Assembly (NCBI GenBank): GCA_003241485.1
Contig: QFQD01000003.1
Location: 57,364 to 121,363, forward strand
Origin: Ancylobacter novellus
Lineage (GTDB): Bacteria > Pseudomonadota > Alphaproteobacteria > Rhizobiales > Xanthobacteraceae
DNA: 64,000 nt
Direction of reading: 5' to 3'
The stretch's first letter is position 1, and every line of letters begins with the position of its first letter. The translations under genes and the position numbers were made by a program. Shown here in pieces: positions 27,224 through 35,608 of the stretch. A model generated the notes under the pieces. It did not search any database. It was not told where the DNA came from and worked only from the letters and a program-made list of their open reading frames with translations.

Positions 27224-28470
27224 TCGCGGTGAACGCCTTCCAACCACTGCGATGGTGGATGATGTTCTCATTGCTGTTGGCAATGTTTACGATTGCCGTG
27301 GGCTATGGGTTCCTTCTGCCGATACTTCCGCTTGCGATTGAACGGATCGCAGGAACGACGGAGCCTACTGTCCTATCGCGGCATACCGGCATGCTGACCG
27401 GAACCTACACCCTCGCGCTGTTTTTGTTCGCACCACTATGGGGCCGCCTTGCCGATCGGCATGGTAGCCGCCCCGTGCTGCTCGCGGGACTGATGGGTTT
27501 CTCCTTGACGCTGGCTCTGTTTGCGCTCGCCAATGGCCTCCCGCTGCTCTATCTCGGCCGCTTCCTGAACGGGTTGTTCGCGGCTTCCATTGTGCCCGCA
27601 GCCTATGCCCTTGTCGGCGACTATGCTCGCACGAAGGAATGGCGCGCCCGCCGCTTTGCTCTGCTCAACATTGCCGGTGCCATCGGCTTCCTAGTCGGGC
27701 CGATGCTGGGAAGCTTCACCGTCGTCGTCGCCCGCGAACTCTTCCCAAGCTCAGGCGAGGCCGCAGTTTCCCTTTCACCCTATTTAGCCACATCAGGTTT
27801 TTCGCTCCTGGTGGCGCTGGCAGTATGGTTCTTCGTGCCTGACGCCACGGACCGCGGCATAGATCAGGAAGGAATTGCAAGCGGACCCGCGGGCCGCGCC
27901 GCCCTTCCACGCCTCCTTGTCATTTCGTTCGTAACCGCCGCGGCTGTGGGCGCCTTCGAAGTTGGCCTCTCGCTTCGCGGATTGCAAGTTCTCGACATGA
28001 GTACCTATCAGATCGGGCTCATGTTCAGTGTGTGCAGCCTCGTCATGTTGGTCGCCCAAACGATCGTCTTCTCACCGTTCGTGAAGCCGGAGACCACACG
28101 CTGGTTCCTCATGCCCGCTCTCGCTGTCTTGGCAGCGAGCGTCGCGGCCGTGCCGTTTGCCTCAGCGACCGCGTCCACTGCCTTCGTCGTAGCCGCTATC
28201 GCGGCCAGCGCTGGTATCCTCTCCCCCATTGCGACGTACTGGATTTCGCTCAGTGCCGGGGAAAGGCAAGGAGCGGCATTGGGCCGGCAGACTGCGGCTG
28301 CGAGTCTTGGCCAAGCCGCCGGATCGGCCGCCAGCGGTCTGCTGTTTGGAGTTTCCTTCGTGCCGAACGCGCCTTTCACGCTCGCGGCCCTCGCCGTGCT
28401 GGGAGGCTTCGTCGCAAGTCTGGGTATCCCGGACCTACTGGCACGGGTGAACGGTCCCACCGCTTTTTGA
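27220..28470 (+). CDS. Major facilitator superfamily transporter
   Basis: Twelve-helix transporter of 416 residues with the MFS loop 2-3 motif (GRLADRHGSRPVLLAG) and a motif-C-like GFLVGPMLGS. The GTG start overlaps the ATPase stop (GTGA), so the two are translationally coupled and probably act in the same resistance response. It resembles drug or metabolite efflux MFS proteins (TetA/DHA1 type). Substrate unknown. Confidence 0.87.
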   Translation: MIAVNAFQPLRWWMMFSLLLAMFTIAVGYGFLLPILPLAIERIAGTTEPTVLSRHTGMLTGTYTLALFLFAPLWGRLADRHGSRPVLLAGLMGFSLTLALFALANGLPLLYLGRFLNGLFAASIVPAAYALVGDYARTKEWRARRFALLNIAGAIGFLVGPMLGSFTVVVARELFPSSGEAAVSLSPYLATSGFSLLVALAVWFFVPDATDRGIDQEGIASGPAGRAALPRLLVISFVTAAAVGAFEVGLSLRGLQVLDMSTYQIGLMFSVCSLVMLVAQTIVFSPFVKPETTRWFLMPALAVLAASVAAVPFASATASTAFVVAAIAASAGILSPIATYWISLSAGERQGAALGRQTAAASLGQAAGSAASGLLFGVSFVPNAPFTLAALAVLGGFVASLGIPDLLARVNGPTAF

Positions 28471-28677
28471 AGCGGCGCGCTGACGGATTTCGGCGACTTG
28501 AAATCGCGATTCAGCGAGAGAGTAGAAGTGACGAACTGGAGAACCAAAGATGTCCGACTGAATTGGATCGCCCCTCCGCTGAACGCCCGTCTACGTCGGC
28601 AGGCGGTTACTCTTTCGTAGCGTAATTGCAACGGTCGATACGTCAGCATGCGACAGATCTCATGACAGGAAGTTCAG

Positions 28678-29448
28678 ATGGGCAAGAAAGAAAAACGCGA
28701 GGATGCCGGCCAAGTACTTCACGAACTCCAGGTGGATTTGGCACGTCTTCAGAAGCACCTCATCAAATCCAGCAAGAAGGTTCTCGTGATCTTCGAAGGA
28801 CGGGACGCTTCCGGAAAGGATGGAACGATAAAACGAATCGTTGAGCATCTCAGCCCGCGCGAGACGCGCGTGGTCGCGCTGGGCAAGCCGTCCGACCGCG
28901 ACCAGAAGTCCTGGTATTTCCAACGTTGGGTACCGCACCTGCCGGCAGGCGGGGAAATCGTGCTGTTCAACCGCAGTTGGTACAACCGCGCTGGAGTCGA
29001 GCGGGTGATGGGGTTCTGCAGCAACGAGGAATATGACGAGTTCCTCATGACGGCCCCGCTGTTCGAACAGCTGCTCGCCCATTGTGGCGTCACCATTCTC
29101 AAATACTACTTGGATATCTCGCGAACTGAACAAAAACGCCGGCTAAGAGATCGACGGGACGATCCACTCAAGCAGTGGAAGCTGAGCCCCATCGACGACA
29201 CAGCGATGAAGCACTGGGACGATTATAGCGCAGCGCGGAACGAGATGCTGGCTCGCACGCACACGCCATTTGCGCCCTGGACAGTCGTGCGCGCGGATGA
29301 CAAGTCAGCGGCACGGCTTAATGTCATCCGAGATCTGCTGACGCGCTTCGACTTCGACGGTAAGGACCGTGCTCGCGACCTTCCCGACCCCAATGTCGTG
29401 TTCCTGTATGACAAGGCGGCGGTTACGAATGGCCTAATCGCGGAGTAA
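28678..29448 (+). CDS. ppk2: Polyphosphate kinase 2
   Basis: Transfers phosphate between inorganic polyphosphate and nucleotides. Length 256 is usual for single-domain PPK2. Walker A is GRDASGKDG (41-49), Walker B lies near FNRSWYNRAGVE (about 98), and the lid has RRLRDRRDDPLKQWKLSPID. The last part (WTVVRADDKSAARLNVIRDLL) is also characteristic. Class (ADP- or AMP-phosphorylating) cannot be set with certainty by eye; the overall form fits class I. It stands alone between the MFS gene and transposon remnants. Polyphosphate turnover fits a stress and reserve role beside the PHB and glycogen genes. Confidence 0.93.
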   Translation: MGKKEKREDAGQVLHELQVDLARLQKHLIKSSKKVLVIFEGRDASGKDGTIKRIVEHLSPRETRVVALGKPSDRDQKSWYFQRWVPHLPAGGEIVLFNRSWYNRAGVERVMGFCSNEEYDEFLMTAPLFEQLLAHCGVTILKYYLDISRTEQKRRLRDRRDDPLKQWKLSPIDDTAMKHWDDYSAARNEMLARTHTPFAPWTVVRADDKSAARLNVIRDLLTRFDFDGKDRARDLPDPNVVFLYDKAAVTNGLIAE

Positions 29449-29497
29449 TTGTTTCAAAATGGAGCTGCCACCAGGGCGATGCTGCAATGTCCCGCCG

Positions 29498-29612
29498 CCT
29501 CACCGCGAAGGATCGGCAAGGCGGTCTCGAAGGCGGGAGAGCCCTGTTGGGTGAGTTCGGCTACGGCTTGCGCCATGCCGCGCATCTCGAGGCTGCGCAA
29601 CATGATGAAGAT
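29498..29612 (-). pseudogene. IstB-like (IS21-family helper ATPase) fragment
   Basis: MLRSLEMRGMAQAVAEL followed by TQQGSPAFETALPIL matches the N-terminal part of an IstB-like helper ATPase family. Only about 35 residues remain; the P-loop part is missing. It is a remnant of a former insertion downstream of ppk2. Confidence 0.5.
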
Positions 29613-29654
29613 GCCCCGCTGGCCGGCTGAATCAGATCGACCAAACCAAATCAA

Positions 29655-29944
29655 TGGGTCCTGAGTCTAGCGAGGATTCGGCTATTGTGAAGCCGGTTTC
29701 GCCCCCCACTGCTATCTCCGCGACACGCCTGCTAAAGCGTGTACTCCATCAATCTGGTTCTACGAGCGGGGCTCGTTTAATGTACTGATTATGAAGCTTC
29801 TCATCGATGCGACGACGTCGGTTGCCATTTGTCCACAATGGTATTCTTGAGGCGCTCACAGGACGATTTTTCTAAGCCTATGTAGCGACAAGTCACGCCA
29901 GCGGCACGTGTGGACCAACTTGGATCGCCGACAGAAAGAAAAGA
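29655..29944. other. Intergenic region without a supported gene
   Basis: About 290 bases, lower in GC than the surroundings. No open frame with a ribosome site, no RNA gene and no terminator with a T-run was found. Confidence 0.4.
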
Positions 29945-30349
29945 ATGACCGAACGTCATCCGTCGTCCTCTCATAATCTACCATGGTTTATCACCGATCC
30001 TGGTGAAACAGACACTCTCATGGTTGTAATGGGCGTCATTTTGCTTATTTCCACTCTGACGTTCGGCATCTTGTATTTTAGATTACACTGCTTACCAGAG
30101 CGCATCGCGCATAAATCCCGCAAGGTTCAGTTCGAGATTGTCGCCTTGCTAGGTTTAATTGCCATGTTCACCCATATGCACATTTTTTGGATAGCGGGCC
30201 TGTTGCTTGCGCTGATCGATATTCCAGATTTTGAAGGCCCGCTGCGTAGGATCGCGGGAGCGGTTGAGAAAATCGCCTACAGAAAGCCGGGCAAAGGCAC
30301 GGCGGCAATACCGTCAGAAACCAACATCGATTTTACCAACGAAGGCTAG
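29945..30349 (+). CDS. Small membrane protein of unknown function
   Basis: A 134-residue protein with three hydrophobic segments: LMVVMGVILLISTLTFGILYF, VQFEIVALLGLIAMFTHMH (shared with the next) and IFWIAGLLLALIDI. It ends in a charged cytoplasmic tail. AGAAAG precedes the ATG. Its coding sequence is poorer in GC and richer in A/T third positions than neighbouring genes, which suggests a different origin; the flanks are transposon remnants. I do not recognise a family with confidence. Confidence 0.65.
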   Translation: MTERHPSSSHNLPWFITDPGETDTLMVVMGVILLISTLTFGILYFRLHCLPERIAHKSRKVQFEIVALLGLIAMFTHMHIFWIAGLLLALIDIPDFEGPLRRIAGAVEKIAYRKPGKGTAAIPSETNIDFTNEG

Positions 30350-30358
30350 GCTCAGGGC

Positions 30359-30915
30359 TCATAGCCAGAAGAGCACGGTTGCCGCGAGGGCTATTGCGGA
30401 CAGGAAGACGGTCGGACATCGGTCGTAACGGGTGGCGACGCGCCGCCAGTCCTTCAGCATGCCAAACATGATCTCGATGCGGTTTCGGCGTTTGTATCGG
30501 CGCTTGTTGTAGCGGATGGGCTCAGTTCGGGATTTCCGCCCCGGGATGCAGGGCTTGATGCCCTTGGCCTGCAAGGCGTCTCTGAACCAGTCCGCGTCAT
30601 AACCCCGGTCGCCCAGCAGCCACTGCGCCCTGGGCAGATTGTCCAGCAGGGCTGCAGCGCCGGTGTAGTCGCTGACCTGGCCTGTCGTCATGAACAGGGT
30701 AATCGGGCGTCCATTCGCATCGGTCACGGTGTGAAGCTTGGTGTTCATGCCGCCTTTGGTGCGCCCGATCAGTCGCCCAATGTCCCCCTTTTTACCCGCA
30801 GGCTCGAAGCCGTGCGGTGCGCCTTCAGATAGGTCGCGTCGATCATAACCGTGCGGTGCTCGGCCTGTGGGTTGGACAGGCCCTCCATCATCCGGACGAA
30901 GACGCCTGTACGTCG
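30359..30915 (-). mobile_element. Truncated IS5-family (IS427-like) element
   Basis: The C-terminal part of an IS5-type DDE transposase reads GRLIGRTKGGMNTKLHTVTD, LLGDRGYDADWFRDAL and NRIEIMFGMLKDWRRVATRYD. The preceding part (VFVRMMEGLSNPQAEHRTVM, IDATYLKAHRTASSLRV) is in another frame and joins at an A5G5 run (about 30784-30793), where IS427-type elements may shift frame. The frame is closed just upstream of VFVRMM (about 30915-30930), so the N-terminal part is gone and the copy cannot move by itself. Confidence 0.8.
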
Positions 30916-30930
30916 CCGACATTGAGATAT

Positions 30931-31311
30931 TCAAGCGTCGCAATGCCGCGCCGTTGACCCGCGATTACATCCAGAACTGGGAGCGATTGCACAGGGGCGA
31001 TGCGGCGGATGTCAATGCGCCTGTTCAATCTGTTTCCTATCCAGCGAAATGCGGAGGCCTTGCACGGTGAGGCTCGCCGTAAGTCGAAATTCATGTTCGT
31101 ACTGCGTTGGCCGCCGGCGATTTGCTTGATGACCGCCCGGTTCCCGGCGAAGGGGCACAGATTTTGAAAGACCCTCCGACAGCACCCTTCGCATTCGGTC
31201 TCGCCGTGCTGGTGCTCGTGGTGCTGCGGCTCATCGCGCGGCTGGGCGGGAACGCTCCTCGGCTCTCTACCCGCGTTGGGACCAAGCCAGACGGTCCGGA
31301 ACCCTTGCGTC
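30931..31311. other. Region between IS remnant and YHS gene
   Basis: About 380 bases. A short plus-strand stretch reads FGLAVLVLVVLRLIARLGG (about 31195-31251), reminiscent of a helix of a cytochrome b561-like protein, but no complete gene or ribosome site goes with it. Probably decayed sequence. Confidence 0.35.
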
Positions 31312-31686
31312 CTAGCAGCCATGTCGGTGGCGGTGGGGATGCTCGTCGTCACGCTGGTTATCGATCGGTTGACCCGAAGCGGCTATCCCGGTCACATACT
31401 TTTCGGGAGCGGCCTCGAACACCTCCCGGTTTTCGCGGGACGCGAAATAATAGGCACGGTCCCGATACACCGAAGATATCGAGGAGCTGCCGCTGACGGG
31501 CTGTCGGCTTACGGGATCAATGACCGATCGCGGACCGGCGCCAACGTCGGATGGTGGGCCATCTTGCGCGGTTCCGTGGCTGTGGTGTGCCGATCGGCCC
31601 ATTCCGCGGCCGCCCATGCGGGTCATGAAGAAAAATGCGGCTATCGCAAGTACGATCCAGATCCAGTTCTGGAAGCTCCAATCCAT
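31312..31686 (-). CDS. Membrane-anchored YHS-domain protein
   Basis: A 124-residue protein with an N-terminal helix (NWIWIVLAIAAFFFMTRMG) and a YHS domain (DPVSRQPVSGSSSISSVY, then YRDRAYYFASRENREVFEAAPEKY). The C-terminus is His-rich (DDEHPHRHRHGC). YHS domains are small metal-associated modules often found with copper ATPases. The ATG at 31686 follows AGGAGG at 5 bp; a longer frame to 31764 lacks this. The usual YHS cysteine (DPVCG) is a serine here (DPVSR), so metal binding, if any, may use the His tail. An FNR-like box lies 55 bp upstream. Confidence 0.82.
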   Translation of the reverse strand: MDWSFQNWIWIVLAIAAFFFMTRMGGRGMGRSAHHSHGTAQDGPPSDVGAGPRSVIDPVSRQPVSGSSSISSVYRDRAYYFASRENREVFEAAPEKYVTGIAASGQPIDNQRDDEHPHRHRHGC

Positions 31687-31740
31687 GTCTGCCTCCTGTC
31701 GATTGAGGCGATGAGGAAAGCTGAAATTGCAGTGAAAGCT

Positions 31741-31754
31741 TTGCGGCAGGTTAA
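31741..31754 (-). promoter_or_regulatory. Degenerate FNR-like box upstream of YHS gene
   Basis: TTGCG-GCAG-GTTAA followed by AG on the plus strand. The right part is identical to the other sites in the window, while the left half is two bases off. It is 55 bp upstream of the YHS gene start. Confidence 0.4.
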
Positions 31755-32109
31755 AGATCGCCACTTGCGCCGCGCGAGGCGCCGAAACAAATCGCAGCGC
31801 GCCCTGAGGGATCTTGAATCCGCGGTCTCGCGGTTGTCTCGGCGCTCCCGATCCGTGATGCGATCTTGCATCATAGGGAGCCTGCAGGCGCGGCCAGCAC
31901 CGATGCGTCTAGCGCAAATCGGGGATCGGGATCGTCCATATGCGCTGGCATTGAGCTATTGTGGAGTAGATATTCTTAGTAGTGGAGATGCATCCGTTCC
32001 ATTTGAACGACACGCTGCGGATTCATCCCCTTGGCCGCATAGTCACAAATGGCAGAGCCCCGTTCATCGACATGACCGACGCGATCGATCGATCACGTCC
32101 AGATCGTGA
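31755..32109. other. Intergenic region without a supported gene
   Basis: About 350 bases between the YHS gene promoter region and the 3' end of the periplasmic protein gene. Open frames on the plus strand have no ribosome site at sensible spacing and resemble no family. Nothing else seen. Confidence 0.35.
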
Positions 32110-32574
32110 TTACTTGAGTCGCTCTTCAAATTCCGCCTTGATGTCCTGCGTCCGATCCCGCAGGCGAATTGTCAGGTTGATCCGAAACGGTCCGCTACCG
32201 AGCATTTCAAAGTAGTTGCCATAAGTTTCGGCACCGGCGATCTGCATCGGACTAAGGGTCTTCTGGCTCCCGGCAAGGCCAATTTCGGAGACGCGAGCCG
32301 AGACGTCTGCGCCGGTGAGGCGGAGCCCGGTCCTGACGTCGAAGAGTGCAGCAACGATATGGAATTCCCCGCGGGCGGCGGGCCGCCCGCCATGCATGGA
32401 ATTCTCCGTGTGGCCTGGCGGATGACCGCGGATCAATTCCGCCGGCAGGATTCCCATATAGATCTGGACATCGCCGACGACCCTGCTGTCGCCGCTAGGG
32501 GCCGCTGCCGCGGTATGGGCCAATCCAGAAAGCAGAAGGAGGCTCAGCGCCACTCCGACACTCCTTGCTCGCAT
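32110..32574 (-). CDS. Exported protein of unknown function
   Basis: A 154-residue protein with a Sec signal peptide (MRARSVGVALSLLLLSGLAHTAAAA). The mature part reads DVQIYMGILPAELIRGHPPG and continues with EFHIVAALFDVRTGLRLTGA, suggesting a beta-sandwich of the kind found in periplasmic metal or redox accessory proteins. That fold guess is weak. GGGAGGG precedes the ATG at 32574; a longer frame to 32697 would bury the signal peptide. It is divergent from the ECF sigma gene, with an FNR-like box between them. I do not recognise a named family. Confidence 0.68.
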   Translation of the reverse strand: MRARSVGVALSLLLLSGLAHTAAAAPSGDSRVVGDVQIYMGILPAELIRGHPPGHTENSMHGGRPAARGEFHIVAALFDVRTGLRLTGADVSARVSEIGLAGSQKTLSPMQIAGAETYGNYFEMLGSGPFRINLTIRLRDRTQDIKAEFEERLK

Positions 32575-32731
32575 GGTCGTAAGCCCTCCCACCTCTGGCC
32601 AAAGCCCTACGACGGCGTGCGAAGCACCGACGGGGGGCGCTCCGTTCCGAACCCGCCGCGATAGCAGCCCGCCGCAGCCAAAAAGGCTGACATCCAAGAG
32701 GAATTCATAACGAGGGTCGGCAGAGGAAAGC

Positions 32732-32745
32732 TTGATCTGCGTTAA
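32732..32745 (+). promoter_or_regulatory. FNR/FixK-like box in divergent promoter region
   Basis: TTGAT-CTGC-GTTAA followed by AG, between the exported protein gene (minus, start 32574) and the ECF sigma gene (plus, start about 32844). It could serve either or both. Confidence 0.55.
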
Positions 32746-32843
32746 AGAACGCGGGTGGGCGTGGCCGTAACGTCAAATCCTGTCTGGTTCTGGTAGGGAC
32801 AGTTCAAGAAGACGTCTCAACCATTGAAAGAGTGGGCTGGGCG

Positions 32844-33524
32844 ATGACCGATAGGCATGAAGCGGATGCCCGGCATTCGGAAGATGATACGGAAGGACAG
32901 GAAGCCGCAAAGCCGGCGGACGCGGCTGTACGACGAGCGCTTGTTGAGGCACGCGAAGAATTTCTGGTCTTTCTGCATCATCGGGTAGGCAGCCGGGACG
33001 AGGCCGAAGAGTTGTTGCAGCAGTTCTCGCTTCGGGCGCTTGAGCGCGCTTGGCAGTTGCGGGACGTCCGCACGGTTCGCGGTTGGCTCGGGCGCATTCT
33101 GGCGACCACCCTCGTCGATCACCAGCGACGCACCATCAGACGCCGTCGCCAGGAGGTCGAGATGGACCAGCCGGATGTGGAGAGCCTGCCGATCGAGCCG
33201 GATCGAGAAACTGACGAGGCCGTCTGCAACTGCTTGCATAAGCTGTTACCGACGCTCAAGCCCGAGTATGCTGACGTCGTCTGGCGCTCCGACATTCTTG
33301 GCGAGCCGCGTGATCGGATCGCCGCCAGCCTCGGCACCACGCTCAACAACATCGCGGTCAGGCTCCACAGGGGGCGTCAGGCGCTCCGCAAGAGGCTCGA
33401 GGAAATGTGCCTGACCTGTCCGGTCCACGGCTTTCTCGATTGCCGATGCGATGAGGCCGAGCGCATTCGCCAACGAGCTCGCGGTCTCGCCGACGAAACC
33501 AAGTCGCCGCCCCGGGACGGATGA
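32844..33524 (+). CDS. ECF-type sigma factor with Cys-rich C-terminal extension
   Basis: Alternative RNA polymerase sigma factor of about 226 residues. Region 2 (EEFLVFLHHRVGSRDEAEEL, LRDVRTVRGWLGRILATTLVD) and region 4 (LLPTLKPEYADVVWRSDILG, IAASLGTTLNNIAVRLHRGR) are both present. Between them is a CNC motif (about 128-130). The C-terminus adds CLTCPVHGFLDCRCD (about 189-203). Such Cys-rich tails with a C-x-C linker are known in CorE-type (ECF44) sigma factors, where they sense copper or cadmium directly without an anti-sigma factor. No anti-sigma gene follows, which agrees. A GTG at 32832 is an alternative start. Target promoters are not known. Confidence 0.85.
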   Translation: MTDRHEADARHSEDDTEGQEAAKPADAAVRRALVEAREEFLVFLHHRVGSRDEAEELLQQFSLRALERAWQLRDVRTVRGWLGRILATTLVDHQRRTIRRRRQEVEMDQPDVESLPIEPDRETDEAVCNCLHKLLPTLKPEYADVVWRSDILGEPRDRIAASLGTTLNNIAVRLHRGRQALRKRLEEMCLTCPVHGFLDCRCDEAERIRQRARGLADETKSPPRDG

Positions 33525-33539
33525 ATGCAATGAACACCG

Positions 33540-33749
33540 ATGAATGCTGTCGCGCCCGGCTGCATCGCAACGGGCACGCTTGATGCCATGTCTGAAGACA
33601 CTCTTGCAAAGATCGAGGGGCAAATCCCTGTCGGGTGGCAGGGCAATGCCGACGAGGTCGCACGCATCGTCCAGTTCCTGGTGAGCGGGGAGGCCACGTT
33701 CGTCACGGGCTCGAAGGTCACCGCCAATGGCGGCCTGTTGATGGCATAG
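33540..33749 (+). pseudogene. 3' fragment of acetoacetyl-CoA reductase-like SDR gene
   Basis: NAVAPGCIATGTLDAM and, further on, GNADEVARIVQFLVSGEATFV-TGSKVTANGG (split here for length) form the C-terminal part of a short-chain dehydrogenase of the PhaB/FabG type. The Rossmann motif and the catalytic YxxxK are absent: only 69 codons remain of about 240. It lies 28 bp before a PhaA-type thiolase, where an intact phaB would be expected. Confidence 0.72.
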
Positions 33750-33777
33750 CGCTCCCGGAAATAGAAAGGACATTCAC

Positions 33778-34965
33778 ATGGCACAGTCGAACGTCGTGCT
33801 CTGCGCCCCGGTGCGGACGGCCATCGGCACGTATGGCGGAACGCTGAAGGACATAGCGGCACCCGATCTCGGGGCGGTGGTGATCAGGGAAATATTGTCG
33901 CGCGCGAAGATCGCAGATGACGCGATCGGCACCGTGGTGATGGGGCAGGTCGTCCAGGCCGGCGCCAAGATGAACCCCGCGCGGCAGGCGGCCATCAAGG
34001 CCGGCATTCCGGTCGGCGTTCCGGCGATGACCATAAACCGGGTGTGTGGCTCGGGTGCACAAGCGATCGCGACCGCTGCGCAGGAGATCATGCTCGGCCT
34101 CGCCGAGAGTGCCATCGCCGGTGGCATGGAGAACATGGACCAATCGCCCTACCTGATGTCCGGCGGACGGTGGGGCTACCGCATGGGCGATGCCCAGATC
34201 TACGACAGCATGCTGCGCGACGGCCTCAACGACGCCTTTTCCGATCACCATTCGGGCTTGGTGACCGAGGATCTCGTCAGCAAGTTCCAGGTGACGCGCG
34301 AGGCGCAGGACCGCTGGGCGGAGCGGACGCAGCAACGCTTTGGCGCGGCTCAGGCGGCCGGCAAGTTCAATGCCGAGATCGCGCCGATCGAAATCCCCGG
34401 CCGCAAGGGACCGACGATCTTCGACAAAGACGAGCACAACCGCCCGGACGCGACGCTGGAGTCACTGGCCAAGTTAAGGCCGGCCTTCCGCAAGGATGGG
34501 ACCATTACCGCCGGCAATGCACCGGGCCTCAACAGTGGCGCCGCGGGGGTGATCGTCGCGGATGCCCGCTGGGCCGAGAAGCACGGCCTGACGCCGATAG
34601 CCCGTCTTGCGGCGTTTGGGGTCGGCGCGGTCGAACCCGGCCTGTTCGGTCTCGGGCCGGTTCCCGCGGTTCGGCAGGCCCTGGATCGCGCTGGCTGGAA
34701 GCTCGGCGACGTCGAGCGCGTGGAGATCAACGAGGCCTTCGCGGCGATTGTCCTGGCGCTCATCGGGGAGCTCGGTCTCCCGGAGGACATCGTCAATGTC
34801 GAGGGCGGCGCCATCGCGCATGGCCATCCGATTGGTGCGACAGGGGCCGTGCTGACGACCCGCCTCCTTCACGCGATGCAGCGGGACGGTCTCCGCCGCG
34901 GATTGGTGACGCTGTGCATCGGGGGCGGTCAGGGGGTCGCGTTGGCGCTTGAGGCTCTCCACTGA
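33778..34965 (+). CDS. phaA: Acetyl-CoA acetyltransferase (thiolase)
   Basis: Condenses two acetyl-CoA to acetoacetyl-CoA, the first step of PHB synthesis. The 395-residue protein has the acyl-enzyme cysteine (C90 in VCGSGAQAI), the GHPIGATGA motif (H350) and the second catalytic cysteine (C380 in CIGGGQG). Length and motifs fit biosynthetic thiolase II. AAAGGA precedes the ATG. It is followed by a phasin and a PhaC-like DUF3141 protein on the same strand, so a PHB role is likely; the neighbouring reductase gene is only a fragment. Confidence 0.93.
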   Translation: MAQSNVVLCAPVRTAIGTYGGTLKDIAAPDLGAVVIREILSRAKIADDAIGTVVMGQVVQAGAKMNPARQAAIKAGIPVGVPAMTINRVCGSGAQAIATAAQEIMLGLAESAIAGGMENMDQSPYLMSGGRWGYRMGDAQIYDSMLRDGLNDAFSDHHSGLVTEDLVSKFQVTREAQDRWAERTQQRFGAAQAAGKFNAEIAPIEIPGRKGPTIFDKDEHNRPDATLESLAKLRPAFRKDGTITAGNAPGLNSGAAGVIVADARWAEKHGLTPIARLAAFGVGAVEPGLFGLGPVPAVRQALDRAGWKLGDVERVEINEAFAAIVLALIGELGLPEDIVNVEGGAIAHGHPIGATGAVLTTRLLHAMQRDGLRRGLVTLCIGGGQGVALALEALH

Positions 34966-35043
34966 CCGCGAGAGCTTAAAAAGCGACCAGTAAATCGAAC
35001 GCCGCATTCCTGAAACGGAAACCAAACAATGACGGAGAGAGAA

Positions 35044-35481
35044 ATGGCCACGAAGAATGAGACGCCAGTTGGTTTCGATCGCGTGAACGCGGTATTCGCA
35101 TGGTGGGGACTGTCGGGCGCCGACAATACCGGTAAGCTCGACGGTCAGTTCAAACGGTTCCAGGCATTCACGTCCGATCTGCAGAAGGCCTATGGCGAGA
35201 CATACAATGCTCAGGTGAGTACTCTCCTTGGCGCCAATGAGCGTATCGGACGCTCGCTTCTGGAATTCGTTCGCTGCCGGCGGCCGCAGGACGTGGTCGC
35301 TGCAGAATCGAGCGTCATGGCGGCGATCCTGGAAGAGACGTCGCTGCAGACGAAGACCTGGCTCGAACTCTCGCAGAAGGTCCAGGAATGCTGCGCAAAC
35401 ATGGCGCGAGAGTTCGCAAGCGAGATTCGTCAGCGGGAAAATGAAACCCCTGATGTCAGAGGCAGCGTCAAGGCTTCTTAG
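35044..35481 (+). CDS. Phasin-family protein
   Basis: Small, helical granule-associated protein of 145 residues, predicted to coat PHB granules. It has amphipathic helices such as LDGQFKRFQAFTSDLQKAYG and VAAESSVMAAILEETSLQTK, with no transmembrane segment. The ATG at 35044 follows GGAGAGAA; an ATG at 35029 is possible. The position between thiolase and the DUF3141 gene supports the phasin call, which by sequence alone would be moderate because phasins diverge strongly. Confidence 0.8.
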   Translation: MATKNETPVGFDRVNAVFAWWGLSGADNTGKLDGQFKRFQAFTSDLQKAYGETYNAQVSTLLGANERIGRSLLEFVRCRRPQDVVAAESSVMAAILEETSLQTKTWLELSQKVQECCANMAREFASEIRQRENETPDVRGSVKAS

Positions 35482-35608
35482 CCGCACATTGGGTTGAAGA
35501 GCGGTCCCCGGGGTCTTGTCGAGACCTTGGTGAACAGCTGGCACAGCAGCCTGATTTCTGACCGCTGTTCAACGTCCTCGCCCTAAAGATCGGATGATGG
35601 AGATGGTG

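Noticed and set aside
31107..31300. Possible cytochrome b561 fragment
   Set aside because: One hydrophobic helix with RLIARLGG is too little; no haem-ligand histidines in place and no start.
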